NCBI GenBank assembly: GCA_023242925.1
Contig: CP096134.1
Coordinates: 3,739,501 to 3,803,500, forward strand
Direction: 5' to 3'
Source of the DNA: Hyphomonadaceae bacterium JAD_PAG50586_4
GTDB taxonomy: Bacteria > Pseudomonadota > Alphaproteobacteria > Caulobacterales > Aquidulcibacteraceae
DNA length: 64,000 nt
Under the pieces are notes generated by a model. That model saw only the letters and a list, made by a program, of their open reading frames with translations, searched no databases and was not told the DNA's origin. A program made the position numbers and the translations under genes. How positions within the stretch are numbered: position 1 is the stretch's first letter; each line of letters starts with the position of its first letter. Shown here piece by piece: positions 35,606 through 44,251 of this stretch.

Positions 35606-36485
35606 TGCACGACGTAATCATCATTGGCGGCAGTTATGCCGGCATGGCCGCAGCGCTACAGTTGGCGCGCGCGCGCCGTTCCGTGTTGGTGATCGACGAA
35701 GGTGTGCGCCGCAATCGCTTCGCGCATGCATCCTATGGTTTCTGGGTCAGGATGGCGCCGATCCGGCAGAGCTTGCGGCGCGCGGACGCGCGCAGCTGCT
35801 TCGCTATCCGACTGTTCGCTGGATCGACGCACGCGCCCAGAGTAGCGCTGGGACGAAGGATGCGTTCACAGTCGAAGATTCGGCCGGAGGCGCTCATCAA
35901 GCACGAAGACTCATCTTCGCCACTGGCGTTACAGATTCTCTGTCGCCGATTGATGGCGTCGCCGCGCGTTGGGGCAAGAGCATTTTTCACTGCCCCTATT
36001 GTCATGGCTTCGAACTCGAACAAGGGGCCATCGGCGTGATTGCGACAGGTCCGATGTCGTTGCACCAAGCGCTGATGCTTCCAGACTGGGGTCGCGTGAC
36101 GCTTCTGACCAATGACGCAATCGAACTCGATGGCGCGCAACGCGAGGAATTGGCTGGCCGCGGCGTCGCCATCGAAGAGAAGCGGATCGCGCGCATCAGC
36201 GGGCATGCCGAGGTCCAATTCGAAAGTGGCGACGCGGCTGCGTTTGCGGGCCTCTTCCTTGCCAGCCGCACCTTGCCGGCCTCTTCATTGCCTGAAAGGC
36301 TCGGCTGCACGATCGAAGAGACGCCCATGGGTCTGCAGATCAGAACAGACGCCGCAAAAGAAACCTCCGTGCCTGGGGTGTTCGGCTGTGGTGACGTGGC
36401 ACGAGCGCCGCATTCGGTGTCCCTGGCGGTTGCCGATGGGGCCTGGGCCGGCGCTCAAACGCATCGCTCGCTGCTGTTTGGCTAA
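35605..36485 (+). CDS. Thioredoxin-reductase-like FAD/NAD(P) oxidoreductase (frame break near 35,740)
   Basis: About 293 residues. N-terminal FAD motif VIIIGGSYAGMAAALQLA and LVIDEG. After the break at the TTT run 35,739-35,741 (four Ts restore it) comes GQDGADPAELAARGRAQLLR, then LIFATGVTDSL, and the redox-active motif FHCPYCHGFE (CPYC). A second nucleotide-binding fold and the FAD-binding GVFGCGDVARAPHSVSLAV end the protein. It is coupled to the MerC-like gene, so it probably belongs to the zinc-response unit. Substrate is unknown. Confidence 0.85.
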
Positions 36486-36665
36486 ACCGACGTTCGGGAC
36501 CGAAGTGCCGCCGGTTGCAAGCGACATCAAGATGCTAGGCCATGTCCAAGCTGCTCGCTGGCACCCAAGAATTGTCGTTGCGCCACAGCGCGCGCGATCA
36601 TCGCGCAGACAACCGTGCGCCATTCAATCAACTCAGTCCGAATGCGCAGCGCCAACGGCTAGAAC

Positions 36666-36772
36666 GGGCCAGACCTGCGCCATCCGACATTTTTTCCGAA
36701 TGGCCGACGCACTCCAAAGCCGTCACCCGCGCCCTGCCCGTCAATTCGGCTCACGATCGCCGAAAACCGTCG
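36666..36772 (+). repeat. Dispersed oriented repeat, copy R16 (first after the metal block, type C)
   Basis: GGGCCAGACCTGCGCCATCC, GACATTTTTTCCGAATGGCC, GCCCTGCCCGTCAATTCGG and CGATCGCCGAAAACCGTCGT. Its 3' end overlaps the coding end of the next gene (minus strand), whose last residues VFGDREPN and stop codon are read from the repeat. Confidence 0.93.
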
Positions 36773-37535
36773 TTCCCCAGCTTGCCGGAACGCGACGAAC
36801 CAACACGTCTTTGAGGCTCTCAAACGGTGTCAGATCGCCTTGCGCCTCTACTCGCCCCGCCTCGACCAGCAGCCTCAATCGCCACGACAAGAACGCGTCG
36901 CTGATCAAATTTTGCCCATCGCCGTCAGCCATCGCGTTGCCGATGGGGCGGTACCACTTCGTCCATTCGAGCGGACAGCGTTCCAAGAGATACTCATCCA
37001 GATGGTTCTCCGGCCGCGCAACGATGGCGCCCTGCTGCAACACTCGTATTCCGTGGCTTTGACGCAAATGGTTCGAGAACGATGCCGCCCAGTTGCCCGC
37101 TTCGGTTGGCCCAATCTCTCGCTTGCTTTGTTCCATTCCCGCAAGCGCGTCGGGATTGTGGAATGACACGCCTTCGAGCTTTCCGCAGGCTGGAGCGAGC
37201 ACTCGGAAGATAGTCACGCGGTCGCCGAGCATTGACGCCGCCATACGCTCAAAGACGTGATCACGCGCTGAGTTGGATGACCAGAGTACGAGTTCGCTTA
37301 CCTTCCCGAGGTGGTCGCGGACCGCTTGCCACTGATTGTAGAGATCAGGTTGATATGCCACCGCGCGCCACGGACCGTAGACCGTCAGCCACCATTCATT
37401 TCGAGTTTTGTCATCGTGGAGCGGACCTAAAGAAAGATCGTCGTCAATGACGCGCACTTCGCCGGGCAAGCCGAAGTCGCGCACTGCTTGCCGCAGCATT
37501 CCCCCAGCACTGTGGCCGCAAACAAGATTGATCCT
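36741..37535 (-). CDS. DUF1835 domain protein
   Basis: 264 residues from the ATG at 37,535 (MRINLVCGHSAGGMLRQAVR). The DUF1835 signature follows: EVRVIDDDLSLGPLHD, and WSSNSARDHVFERM. The second half (DUF3658-type helical region) ends DLTPFESLKDVLVRRVP. Such proteins are uncharacterised. The last ten codons or so, and the stop, come from repeat copy R16, so the gene's 3' end has been replaced or extended by the repeat. Confidence 0.78.
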   Translation of the reverse strand, partial: RINLVCGHSAGGMLRQAVRDFGLPGEVRVIDDDLSLGPLHDDKTRNEWWLTVYGPWRAVAYQPDLYNQWQAVRDHLGKVSELVLWSSNSARDHVFERMAASMLGDRVTIFRVLAPACGKLEGVSFHNPDALAGMEQSKREIGPTEAGNWAASFSNHLRQSHGIRVLQQGAIVARPENHLDEYLLERCPLEWTKWYRPIGNAMADGDGQNLISDAFLSWRLRLLVEAGRVEAQGDLTPFESLKDVLVRRVPASWGTTVFGDREPN

Positions 37536-37584
37536 CATTGCGCTAGCAATAGCGGCCCACGCGTCAGCGCGCGACCGTCCACTT

Positions 37585-37697
37585 CGGGCCAGTCGAACGC
37601 CGCTCGACATTTTTCTGAGTGGCCGGTGCGCTCTAAAACTGCCGATCGGCCCCTGCCCGCCAATCCGGCACGCTCTCGCCGAAAAGCGCCATTCCCA
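37585..37697 (+). repeat. Dispersed oriented repeat, copy R17 (type C)
   Basis: GGGCCAGTCGAACGCCGCTC, GACATTTTTCTGAGTGGCC, hairpin GAGTG/CGCTC, CCCTGCCCGCCAATCCGG and CTCTCGCCGAAAAGCGCCAT. Very close to R19. Confidence 0.92.
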
Positions 37698-37754
37698 ATG
37701 TGCGCCGTCACTCGAACTTCACGACTTGCGCTGGTCACGACCAAATCTGAAACA

Positions 37755-38683
37755 TCAGTCGCGCGGAGGCATGCGCACACCACGCTCCAGAACGGGAACA
37801 AGGCGCCGCATCACTTCAAGCACTTCGTTTGCGTGCTCGCGATCCTCATCGCTTCCCCGCTCCACGGCGATCTCGTACCAGCCCATCGTTTCCGTCGCGA
37901 GCGGTCGCCAAGCCTCCCCGGGTGCCGCGCGGCCTCTGCAAAGCGAATGTATGCCTCGTCGCCCAGTCGGCTCGCAGCGTCCATGCGGCCGCGCTCGAAT
38001 GCTATCCGCCACCACCGCGCCGCCACGGTAGTGTCCCGCGCGACACCGTCGCCGTTCCAATAGATCGCGCCCAGCCAGTAAGGAGCGTTGCGCTGCCCAC
38101 CCGCCGCCGCACGCTCTAGCCACGCGTGCGCCGCCACCGGATCGCGCTCCACTCCCTCACCACGCAGAAGGTGCTCGGCGACATCGGTCATGGCGTCGAC
38201 ATCACCGGCGTTTGCACTCTCAAGACACATCGCCATGCCGCGCGCCGGGTCGGCGGCAACTCCTCGCCCGAGGACGTACATGTTTCCCAACGCGCATCGC
38301 GACATTGAGAAGCCGCGGGCGATGGCTTCCTGGTATATCTCTGCGGCCCGGGCATAGTCCTGCGCACGTCCGTCGCCATTGTAGTAGCAACTCGCGAAGC
38401 TATGCGCTGAATCTCCGCGGCCCAGCTCTCTGCCTCGCTCGAACAAGTCGCAGGCGCGAACTGCATCACGCGGTATGCCTGGCGCGCCCCACAGCAATAA
38501 TTCGGCGAGCCCTTCGATTGCGCTAGAATCTCCTGCACTGATCAAAGCATCGAGTGCATTCAGACCTTCTGGGGTCCGTCCATCGCGGATTAGGTGCATA
38601 GCGGCAGTGGTTTGCGCCGATATCTCATCCGCCGATGCGGGCGTCGCCATAAGTACGAACGCGCTGAGGGCGATCCGCATCAT
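37755..38683 (-). CDS. Sel1-like (TPR-type) repeat protein (frame break near 37,918)
   Basis: About 309 residues. Signal peptide MMRIALSAFVLMATPASADE, then Sel1 repeats: ASCYYNGDGRAQDYARAAEI, LGNMYVLGRGVAADPARGMA, LLRGEGVERDPVAAHAWLER, LGAIYWNGDGVARDTTVAAR, spaced by about 36 residues. The frame breaks at the CCCC run 37,917-37,920 (five restores it), and the second frame ends WYEIAVERGSDEDREHANEV to a final PPRD. Sel1 proteins form alpha-solenoids for protein binding; this one is periplasmic. Partner unknown. Confidence 0.85.
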
Positions 38684-38728
38684 TGTTTTCCGCTCCATCG
38701 GTGTCGCTCATTCAAACAATTCACAAAG

Positions 38729-38843
38729 TGGTCCGCCCAAGGCCGTGCCGCTTCAGCCCCATTTTACCACGGGCCGGGTCGCTCGGAAGCCGTCATTCAA
38801 GCGCCGGCCCGTGCTAGGTCGCGAACTCGCCGACATTGGACCA
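38729..38843 (+). repeat. Dispersed oriented repeat, copy R18 (diverged sequence, conserved arms)
   Basis: Core ATTTTACCACGGGCCGG, AAGCCGTCATTCAAGCGCC, then CGAACTCGCCGACATTGG. The outer arm is TGGTCC (38,729-38,734) against GGACCA (38,838-38,843), different in sequence from the arms of R20 or R23 but still perfectly paired. It falls between the Sel1 gene start and the 3' end of the next gene. Confidence 0.65.
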
Positions 38844-38850
38844 TGGCGAA

Positions 38851-39183
38851 CTACGGCGTCGGGCGCAGGGAGTTGGCCGCCGCAACGATTTCTTTCAGGC
38901 GCTGCGGCCAACGCGGCGACGCGCGGATTGCGGTTCGACCGGCGTCCATTCGGTCCGTAGGCTGACTGCTGGAAACAGAAATCGCCCAAACCGAGCCGTC
39001 GTCACTTGTTTCCGATTGCGGATCAACGAGAAGCGCAAGGAAAATCGTTGCCCCGACCGGGCGCCACGCAGACTCCAATTTCCAACTTTCGTGAACCCAC
39101 CAATCATCGCCCGCGCGGCGTTCGACGCGCCATCCCGCGCGCTCCAATTCTGCCTGCAAGTTCGCTTTGTCGGGTTCACCCAT
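38851..39183 (-). CDS. Conserved hypothetical protein (about 110 residues)
   Basis: From the ATG at 39,183: MGEPDKANLQAELERAGWRV, then DDWWVHESWKLESAWRPVGA and TIFLALLVDPQS. The AGW-x-x-x-R...DWW-x-x-E-x-W-x-x-x-S-x-W-x-P-x-G pattern is that of a small family often seen in sphingomonads and Caulobacterales, with no known function. Trp-rich and cytoplasmic, no signal. It lies between R18 and R19. Confidence 0.72.
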   Translation of the reverse strand: MGEPDKANLQAELERAGWRVERRAGDDWWVHESWKLESAWRPVGATIFLALLVDPQSETSDDGSVWAISVSSSQPTDRMDAGRTAIRASPRWPQRLKEIVAAANSLRPTP

Positions 39184-39229
39184 CGGCCGATCTAAGCACT
39201 GAGGAGCATGGCACGCCAACGCCTGCTTG

Positions 39230-39332
39230 GGGCCAGTCGTACGCCGTTCGACATTTTTCTGAGTGGCCGACGCGCTCTAAACCTGCCGATCGGTCCCTGC
39301 CCGTCAATTCGGCTCACGTTCGCCGATAGTGC
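39230..39332 (+). repeat. Dispersed oriented repeat, copy R19 (type C)
   Basis: GGGCCAGTCGTACGCCGTTC, GACATTTTTCTGAGTGGCC, hairpin GAGTG/CGCTC, GTCCCTGCCCGTCAATTCGG and CGTTCGCCGATAGTG. Located between the start of the gene on the left and the stop of the gene on the right. Confidence 0.92.
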
Positions 39333-39352
39333 CCCAACCAGTTCGCCCGGTC

Positions 39353-39751
39353 CTACGTTGAGGCATTGGCCGTCACAGAACGCGCGTCCTGTATTGCGAC
39401 GAACAGGAACAGCGCCATGGATATCGCAACCAGAATGCCGCTAAGCATCGCGACAATTATGAAGGCTTTGATCTGCGTCCCAGACAACAGATATGCCGTC
39501 AGCGCTAAGGTGAAGATGGGCGTGGCGACGAGCGCCAGCACAGCTTGTATCCAAGCCGGGGAATACCGCTTTCGGACAAAGCCTCGATGATAAAGGCCGT
39601 AGATTGCGAGCGTCACCCAGCCCGCGAGATTGATATGCGAGTGAGCGTGGGAAAGACTAAAATCACCGCCTATTCCCATGAATAGCCCCATAGCCATTCC
39701 GATCACGCCGAACACGGCCGCCGCGACGATACAAGTGTTGCCAATGTGCAC
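39353..39751 (-). CDS. Four-helix membrane protein with SHAHSHINLAGW motif
   Basis: 132 residues, GTG start at 39,751 with GGAGG seven bases upstream. Helices at about 5-28, 40-58, 68-88 and 96-118. The segment SLSHAHSHINLAGWVTLAIY matches the helix found in haem-copper-oxidase-like and NnrS-like small membrane proteins annotated as cytochrome oxidase subunit I-like, where the His residues could bind haem. No other subunit genes are near. Role unknown. Confidence 0.75.
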   Translation of the reverse strand: MHIGNTCIVAAAVFGVIGMAMGLFMGIGGDFSLSHAHSHINLAGWVTLAIYGLYHRGFVRKRYSPAWIQAVLALVATPIFTLALTAYLLSGTQIKAFIIVAMLSGILVAISMALFLFVAIQDARSVTANAST

Positions 39752-39867
39752 GTTGTCATCCTCCAAATGCGCGCTCAATGGGCAGTGAGCGCGCGTCACG
39801 CGCGCGAGAGGCAACGCTCTAGTCAGCCAACAAGGTGGGGAATGTGACGCGTGCAACAGTCGTGACC

Positions 39868-39988
39868 AATGTCCGTTCCGGGCCAGCGCCAGGCCAATCG
39901 CAATTTTCCTGGAATGACCGACGCGCCGCAATCCTGCCGCTGGCTCCCTACCCGACAAACCGGCGCGCCTTCGCCGCGAGCGGACATT
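39868..39988 (+). repeat. Dispersed oriented repeat, copy R20 (complete outer stem)
   Basis: Outer arm AATGTCCG (39,868-39,875) and CGGACATT (39,981-39,988) are perfect complements and bound a 121-bp unit. Inside: GGGCCAGCGCCAGGCCAATC, GCAATTTTCCTGGAATGACC, CCCTACCCGACAAACCGG and CTTCGCCGCGAG. This copy defines the full element most clearly. The rest of the 39,752-40,126 gap shows nothing else. Confidence 0.88.
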
Positions 39989-40126
39989 CGACTAGGGCGC
40001 GAGAAGCGAGCTGTGACAATGAGGTTAGGAGCGCCGAGATGGACCCAATCCAATTGCTCAGAGCAGAGTGCGCCAACGCGCTCGACAACCGCGTTTTGAC
40101 TGGCGATTTCGACCGAAAGCGCAGGC

Positions 40127-41636
40127 CTATTGGCGGGTTACGATCCCGATGGTCCAATTGCGCACGGTGAGATCATCCCAGACGCCATCGTATGGGACAT
40201 CGGCGCGATAGGCTTCCAGCGCGCCGCGTGCCCTGCCCCGATAGACTTTGAGCGGCAGCACAACGCGTGCGAGTCCGGAAGGAAGCACCCGATCGCGCAC
40301 CTCCATCAGCAAGCCATCGCCGCTTGTATCCATGCCGATCAGTTGCGTGCCGGGGATGTGAAGGACGACATCGGCAAAATCCAGGCACGCGCTGGCGCAC
40401 GTGCCGTTCGACAGGAGGTAGACACGGGCAGGGATTGGAGATGGACCTTGCGGGCGGCGCTGCGTGTAGCCGCCGCCCTGCGGCACGGGCGTGTCCACGG
40501 CAGAATCGCGCTGGCGCCACATCGGCTCGCCACGAGCCAACGTTTGCGCCAAGCCATCCCGCACCGCGCGCACCCAAATCGCGACTTGCGCCTGCTCGCC
40601 GAACTGCGCGATCAACTCTGGTGCAAATCCGTCAATGTAATCAAGATTGCCCCGCGACACGCGCCAGTCCGTAGCGCCGCCGGGATTGGATTCCGGGATC
40701 GCGCTGACAATCTCAGCGCCCCACACCGCGCGCGCGATCTCAGCCCCCATTCCGAGTTGCCGCCGCCATTGCCGCGCACGTCAATAACAACGGCGCGGCC
40801 CGCGCGAATAGTCTCCGCGTCGGCGGTGATTTCGTTGACCAGCGCGCGGAGTGGTTCGCCGGCGCTGTTGTCAAATGTCGGCACGCCAATCCAGGTAACG
40901 CCTTCCGCCGGCGTGGTGATGCCGAATTCGGCGCCCGGGCCGTTGGTGGCTATGTTGTAGCGTGCCCAATATTCATCGCCCGAAACGTCGCGCCAATTGA
41001 GTGTGAGTCGGGTGCGTTCGCCGTTCTGCTCGAACACGCAACGGTTTGGCGCCGGCGCGTATGGATTGCCGCGATCGAGGAAGAGACGCGAGTGCGCAGC
41101 GCGGCGATCGCGGGCAAGCTGAGGGTTCATCGTGAACGGAAACACAGTGCGCTCGCGAAGCCGCGCCAGCGTTTTGCCATCACAGCTGAGAATGCGCGCG
41201 CCTTCAACGGGAACCCCTCGCCTTCGCTGTAGCCGACTATGGTATCGTCACCGCGTGCAGTGGCGATGAAGCCTGGCCAGCGCGCAAAGCTCAACGGCAC
41301 GACTGGTGAAAGGCTGAGGTGCGGATCTTGGAATCCGTTGGCGTACGACGCGAGCGCGTAGAAATAGCTGGGCTGATCAGTGACGCGCCGCACACGCTGG
41401 CGCGCTTCGCGATAACCGCGCTCAAACCAGCGCTGCATGCGCGGATTTTCGGTATCGATGGCGACAGGCGTATCTTCGTGCAAGTACATGCGCAGCGCTT
41501 CGAGATCAGACTCCGCGGCCGCGCGCCAAGCTTCCGGCGTTTGCGGTAGCTGCGGCCCCTCCCGCTCCTGCGCGAAGGCGGGCGCTGCCATGGCGGCAAA
41601 GGCGGCCGCGGCCGCAATTAGGGCTCTACGCATCAT
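40127..41636 (-). CDS. Periplasmic S41-like (C-terminal-processing) peptidase (two frame breaks)
   Basis: About 503 residues from the ATG at 41,636. Signal peptide MMRRALIAAAAAFAAMAAPA. The order is an N-terminal helical part, RARYNIATNG-like central part with VIDVRGNGGGNSEWG (the family's R-x-N-x-G-G), and the C-terminal YLLSNGTCASACLDFADVVL holding the candidate nucleophile Ser. Frame breaks: CCCC at 41,214-41,217 and CCCCC at 40,744-40,748; one more base in each repairs the sequence. Likely a tail-specific-protease-type enzyme or relative; substrate unknown. Confidence 0.82.
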
Positions 41637-41774
41637 AAATCTTCCACCGTTTCTTTGCCGCACGTCCCAGCGCAATCGACCCACAAAACGCTAGCGTTCG
41701 GAACGCTGGCGATGGCGCATTCGCCTCTCCCAACCTGTTCCCAACTTAGACATGTCGAAGCCAATGCCTCAATT

Positions 41775-41882
41775 GGGCCAGCGCGCCATCGGCAAAATTT
41801 TTCGAGCGGCCGACCCGCTCCAATCGAGCCGTTGGCACCCTGCCCGTCAATTCGGCGCGCCGTCGCCGACAGCGGCCGTCCG
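41775..41882 (+). repeat. Dispersed oriented repeat, copy R21 (type B, near-consensus)
   Basis: GGGCCAGCGCGCCATCGGC, AAAATTTTTCGAGCGGCC, hairpin GAGCGG/CCGCTC, CCCTGCCCGTCAATTCGG and CGCCGTCGCCGACAGCGG. Almost identical over 80 bp to R8, so recent duplication or transposition is likely. Confidence 0.93.
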
Positions 41883-41902
41883 AAACATCACGTTCTCACC
41901 AG

Positions 41903-42541
41903 CTACTGCGTCCCGGCACGCCGCCGGTAGGTGAAATCCCACTCAACGTTCCAGGTCTGTGCGGCGTCGTCGAACACTTCACCCCATTGGCGCACTGTTC
42001 GGTCGTCAATCCGCTGGAAATTCATACGTCGGCGTCCAGGTGACTGGCCTTGTGCACTTGGACCCAGATTGTCGAGACGAAGCACGCCCTCGCTGTCGAG
42101 CACGCCAGAAAACTCCGTGCGCGATCCGTTAGCGTCCGCCCAAGTCTGATGCCATTTTTGGTCGGTTGCATCGAACATGTTTATCGAATGGCCGTGGCCG
42201 CCGCCGAACGGGCGCCAGTGTTCGATGATGACGCAACCTTGATCTGTAAGCGTGATCGAGCTTTCAGCGACGGTGACTCCGCTTGTTGATCCACTTGGCG
42301 AGACGTCCCATTCACCGAGCCAAAAATCGAACTGCCGGCTCTCAGGGCTCACGCACCCTGCTGGCCGCTGCGGGCGCACTGCGCGGCCCTGAATAATGGC
42401 GCGCTGTTGTGTGACCTCGTCGCGAAGCTCCTGGCGGCTCATCGTGTTAGGCGCCGGTGGCGGCGCTTGCTGCGCCGTTTGGGCAGACGCAAGCGCGGGC
42501 GAGATCGACAGCATAAGCGCGGTGACTATGGCGAAACGCAT
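41903..42541 (-). CDS. DUF1579-like secreted protein
   Basis: About 212 residues from the ATG at 42,541 preceded by GAGGGG. Signal peptide MRFAIVTALMLSISPALASA. The mature protein has CVSPESRQFDFWLGEWDVSP, then GCVIIEHWRPFGGGHGHSIN, QKWHQTWADANGSRTEFSG and VRQWGEVFDDAAQTWNVEWD. This F-D-F-W-x-G-x-W-x-V and W-x-Q-x-W-x-D pattern is the lipocalin-like DUF1579 family. Ligand unknown. Single gene between R21 and the next lipoprotein. Confidence 0.82.
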   Translation of the reverse strand: MRFAIVTALMLSISPALASAQTAQQAPPPAPNTMSRQELRDEVTQQRAIIQGRAVRPQRPAGCVSPESRQFDFWLGEWDVSPSGSTSGVTVAESSITLTDQGCVIIEHWRPFGGGHGHSINMFDATDQKWHQTWADANGSRTEFSGVLDSEGVLRLDNLGPSAQGQSPGRRRMNFQRIDDRTVRQWGEVFDDAAQTWNVEWDFTYRRRAGTQ

Positions 42542-42819
42542 TGTACCCCTCGACGCTTGAACCTTCATCCGTAGCCGCGCGGCCTCACCGAGTTCAATTC
42601 GATTGCGAGGAACGGTGCTGAGACGGCGATAGGTACACGAGATACGCCGGCGGCGGAGCGGCAGGGGCGCTCCAAAGGCGACCTTCAGGATGTTGCCATC
42701 TTGGAGGGCGCATTTCGCCGAAAGCAGTCGGAACGATCTGGGCAACCGATTGAATTGGGTTTCCACGGTAAGGATGGCGGTTCAGCAAGGTCACGCAACA
42801 GCTTGGCGTGCGTTTCCGG

Positions 42820-43949
42820 TCATTGGGCGCCCCCAACATCCAATTCAACTTCGTAGATTTTTCCGTCACCATTTTCGGCGAACGCGAACCAAAGACATTC
42901 ACGCTCCTGCGCTGCGGCACATGGTGCGAGCACAGCGACCACTGCAGCTGGCGACGCGCCGTTCGCATCGATCCCACGCGCAACGGTCACGCGTTGCGAT
43001 CTGCCGCCTCGGCCCGCGAGAAGAATCTCGCACCCCTCGACGCTTCGACCGTACAGAAAATTCCCTCCCGCGGTTCGATGCGGATTGAGAACACAAGATG
43101 TACCAGGGATAACGTGCTCAGCGGCGTAGTCGCGAGATTGAGAGCCGGCGGTTAGGACGACTAAGTATTCGGACCTGTGCGGCGCCGCCGATGCCGGACT
43201 GCACTGAGCGACAATCTCCCTCAAGTCATCGCTTAACGATTGCCCTAGAGCATAACACGAATAGCCCCTTGGTACGCCCGCCGATCGCGCTGATGCGCTG
43301 AGCTCCTCGAGGTCGTCTCTGGAAGTGGGCAGGAGGACGAGGTCGCGCTCAACCCCCGACAACCTACGTTCACGAAGGGATCCGCATCGAGAACTTGGCG
43401 CCGCACCAGGTCCCCACGTTCATTCAAAATCGCGACGTTCCACTCAGAACCTGAAGCCTCCGTAAGCGCAATACAGGTAGAGCCATCAACTAAGCCGGCG
43501 CGTTGCAAACGCCGCCCCAGGTATTCGTCGGCAAAAAGAAATTCGTATTCCAGTCGTCCTCGACCATCTCGCAAAACGAGAACTCCCGGCCGACCGTCTC
43601 GCAACCCCAGCAAGGCAGCTGAGCCATCGGCCAAGCTCGCGAAATAGTGCGTTAGCGTCGTGAGGGGTTGAGTAGGTATCCGCGCCTGAACACTGCCGTT
43701 TCGAGCAGAATACACCGTCACGCCACCGCCGCCGCCGCCGCCTGGAACACATGCGACCGTAACAAGGCCGCTCCCAAGATGGGCGATCGCCCCAAAAGAG
43801 CACTCCGTCGATACAATTACACGACACCCATCGCATGCGGCGCTCGCCTCTTCGCCTGCGGAGGAATTGGAACAGCTACCAAGTAGCCCGACGCTGAGGA
43901 GCATCGTAAGCCGCAACACCCAACGTTTGAGCGCGAATTGTGCCCGCAC
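42820..43949 (-). CDS. Hypothetical lipoprotein (frame break near 43,355)
   Basis: About 376 residues. N-terminus with lipobox: LTMLLSVGLLGSCSNSSAGE. Segment VACVPGGGGGGGVTVYSARN has seven glycines coded by a GCC/GGC run. The first frame goes on to LVRRQVLDADPFVNVGCRG; the C5 run at 43,353-43,357 shifts it, and the second frame carries VERDLVLLPTSRDDLEELSA to CVLNPHRTAGG and a final VELDVGGAQ. One more base in that run makes a single protein. Probably a beta-propeller-like surface or periplasmic lipoprotein; no family recognised. Confidence 0.65.
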
Positions 43950-44083
43950 TATCCAGCCTCCCCGCTTCTTCTACGCGGCCCCGTAACGTCGAGAGGGAAG
44001 GTGCGGCGGCGATCCAATCGACCACGCCAAGCCCACGCTGCTTCTCGGATCCACGCCACTCAGTAGCGTCAGCTTCGGAACGT

Positions 44084-44203
44084 CGCAAATGGGCCACGGC
44101 CTGGCACCGATCAATAATTTTCGAATGGCCAGCGCGCTCGAATGCAGCCGCTCGCGCCCTGCACATCAATTCGGCGCGCTCTCGCCGTTAGTGGACATTT
44201 GCG
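44084..44203 (+). repeat. Dispersed oriented repeat, copy R23 (type A, paired arms)
   Basis: Outer arm CGCAAATG (44,084-44,091) pairs exactly with CATTTGCG (44,196-44,203). Inside: GGGCCACGGCCTGGCACC, GATCAATAATTTTCGAATGG, hairpin around GCGCGCTCG, GCCCTGCACATCAATTCGG and CTCTCGCCGTTAG. Located between divergent genes. The rest of the 43,950-44,251 gap is empty apart from the ribosome binding site of the next gene. (No R22 is assigned; the number is left unused.). Confidence 0.88.
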
Positions 44204-44251
44204 GCATCCCCATTCCGTCCCTAGGGTCGGCGGCGACAGCGGAGTTAAGCC

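Noticed and set aside
42580..42830. Further repeat copy between 42.6 and 42.8 kb
   Set aside because: A fragment GCATTTCGCCGAAAGCAGTCGG resembles the 3' end, but nothing of the core (CTGCCCGTCAATTCGG or the hairpin) is present, so it is probably chance.
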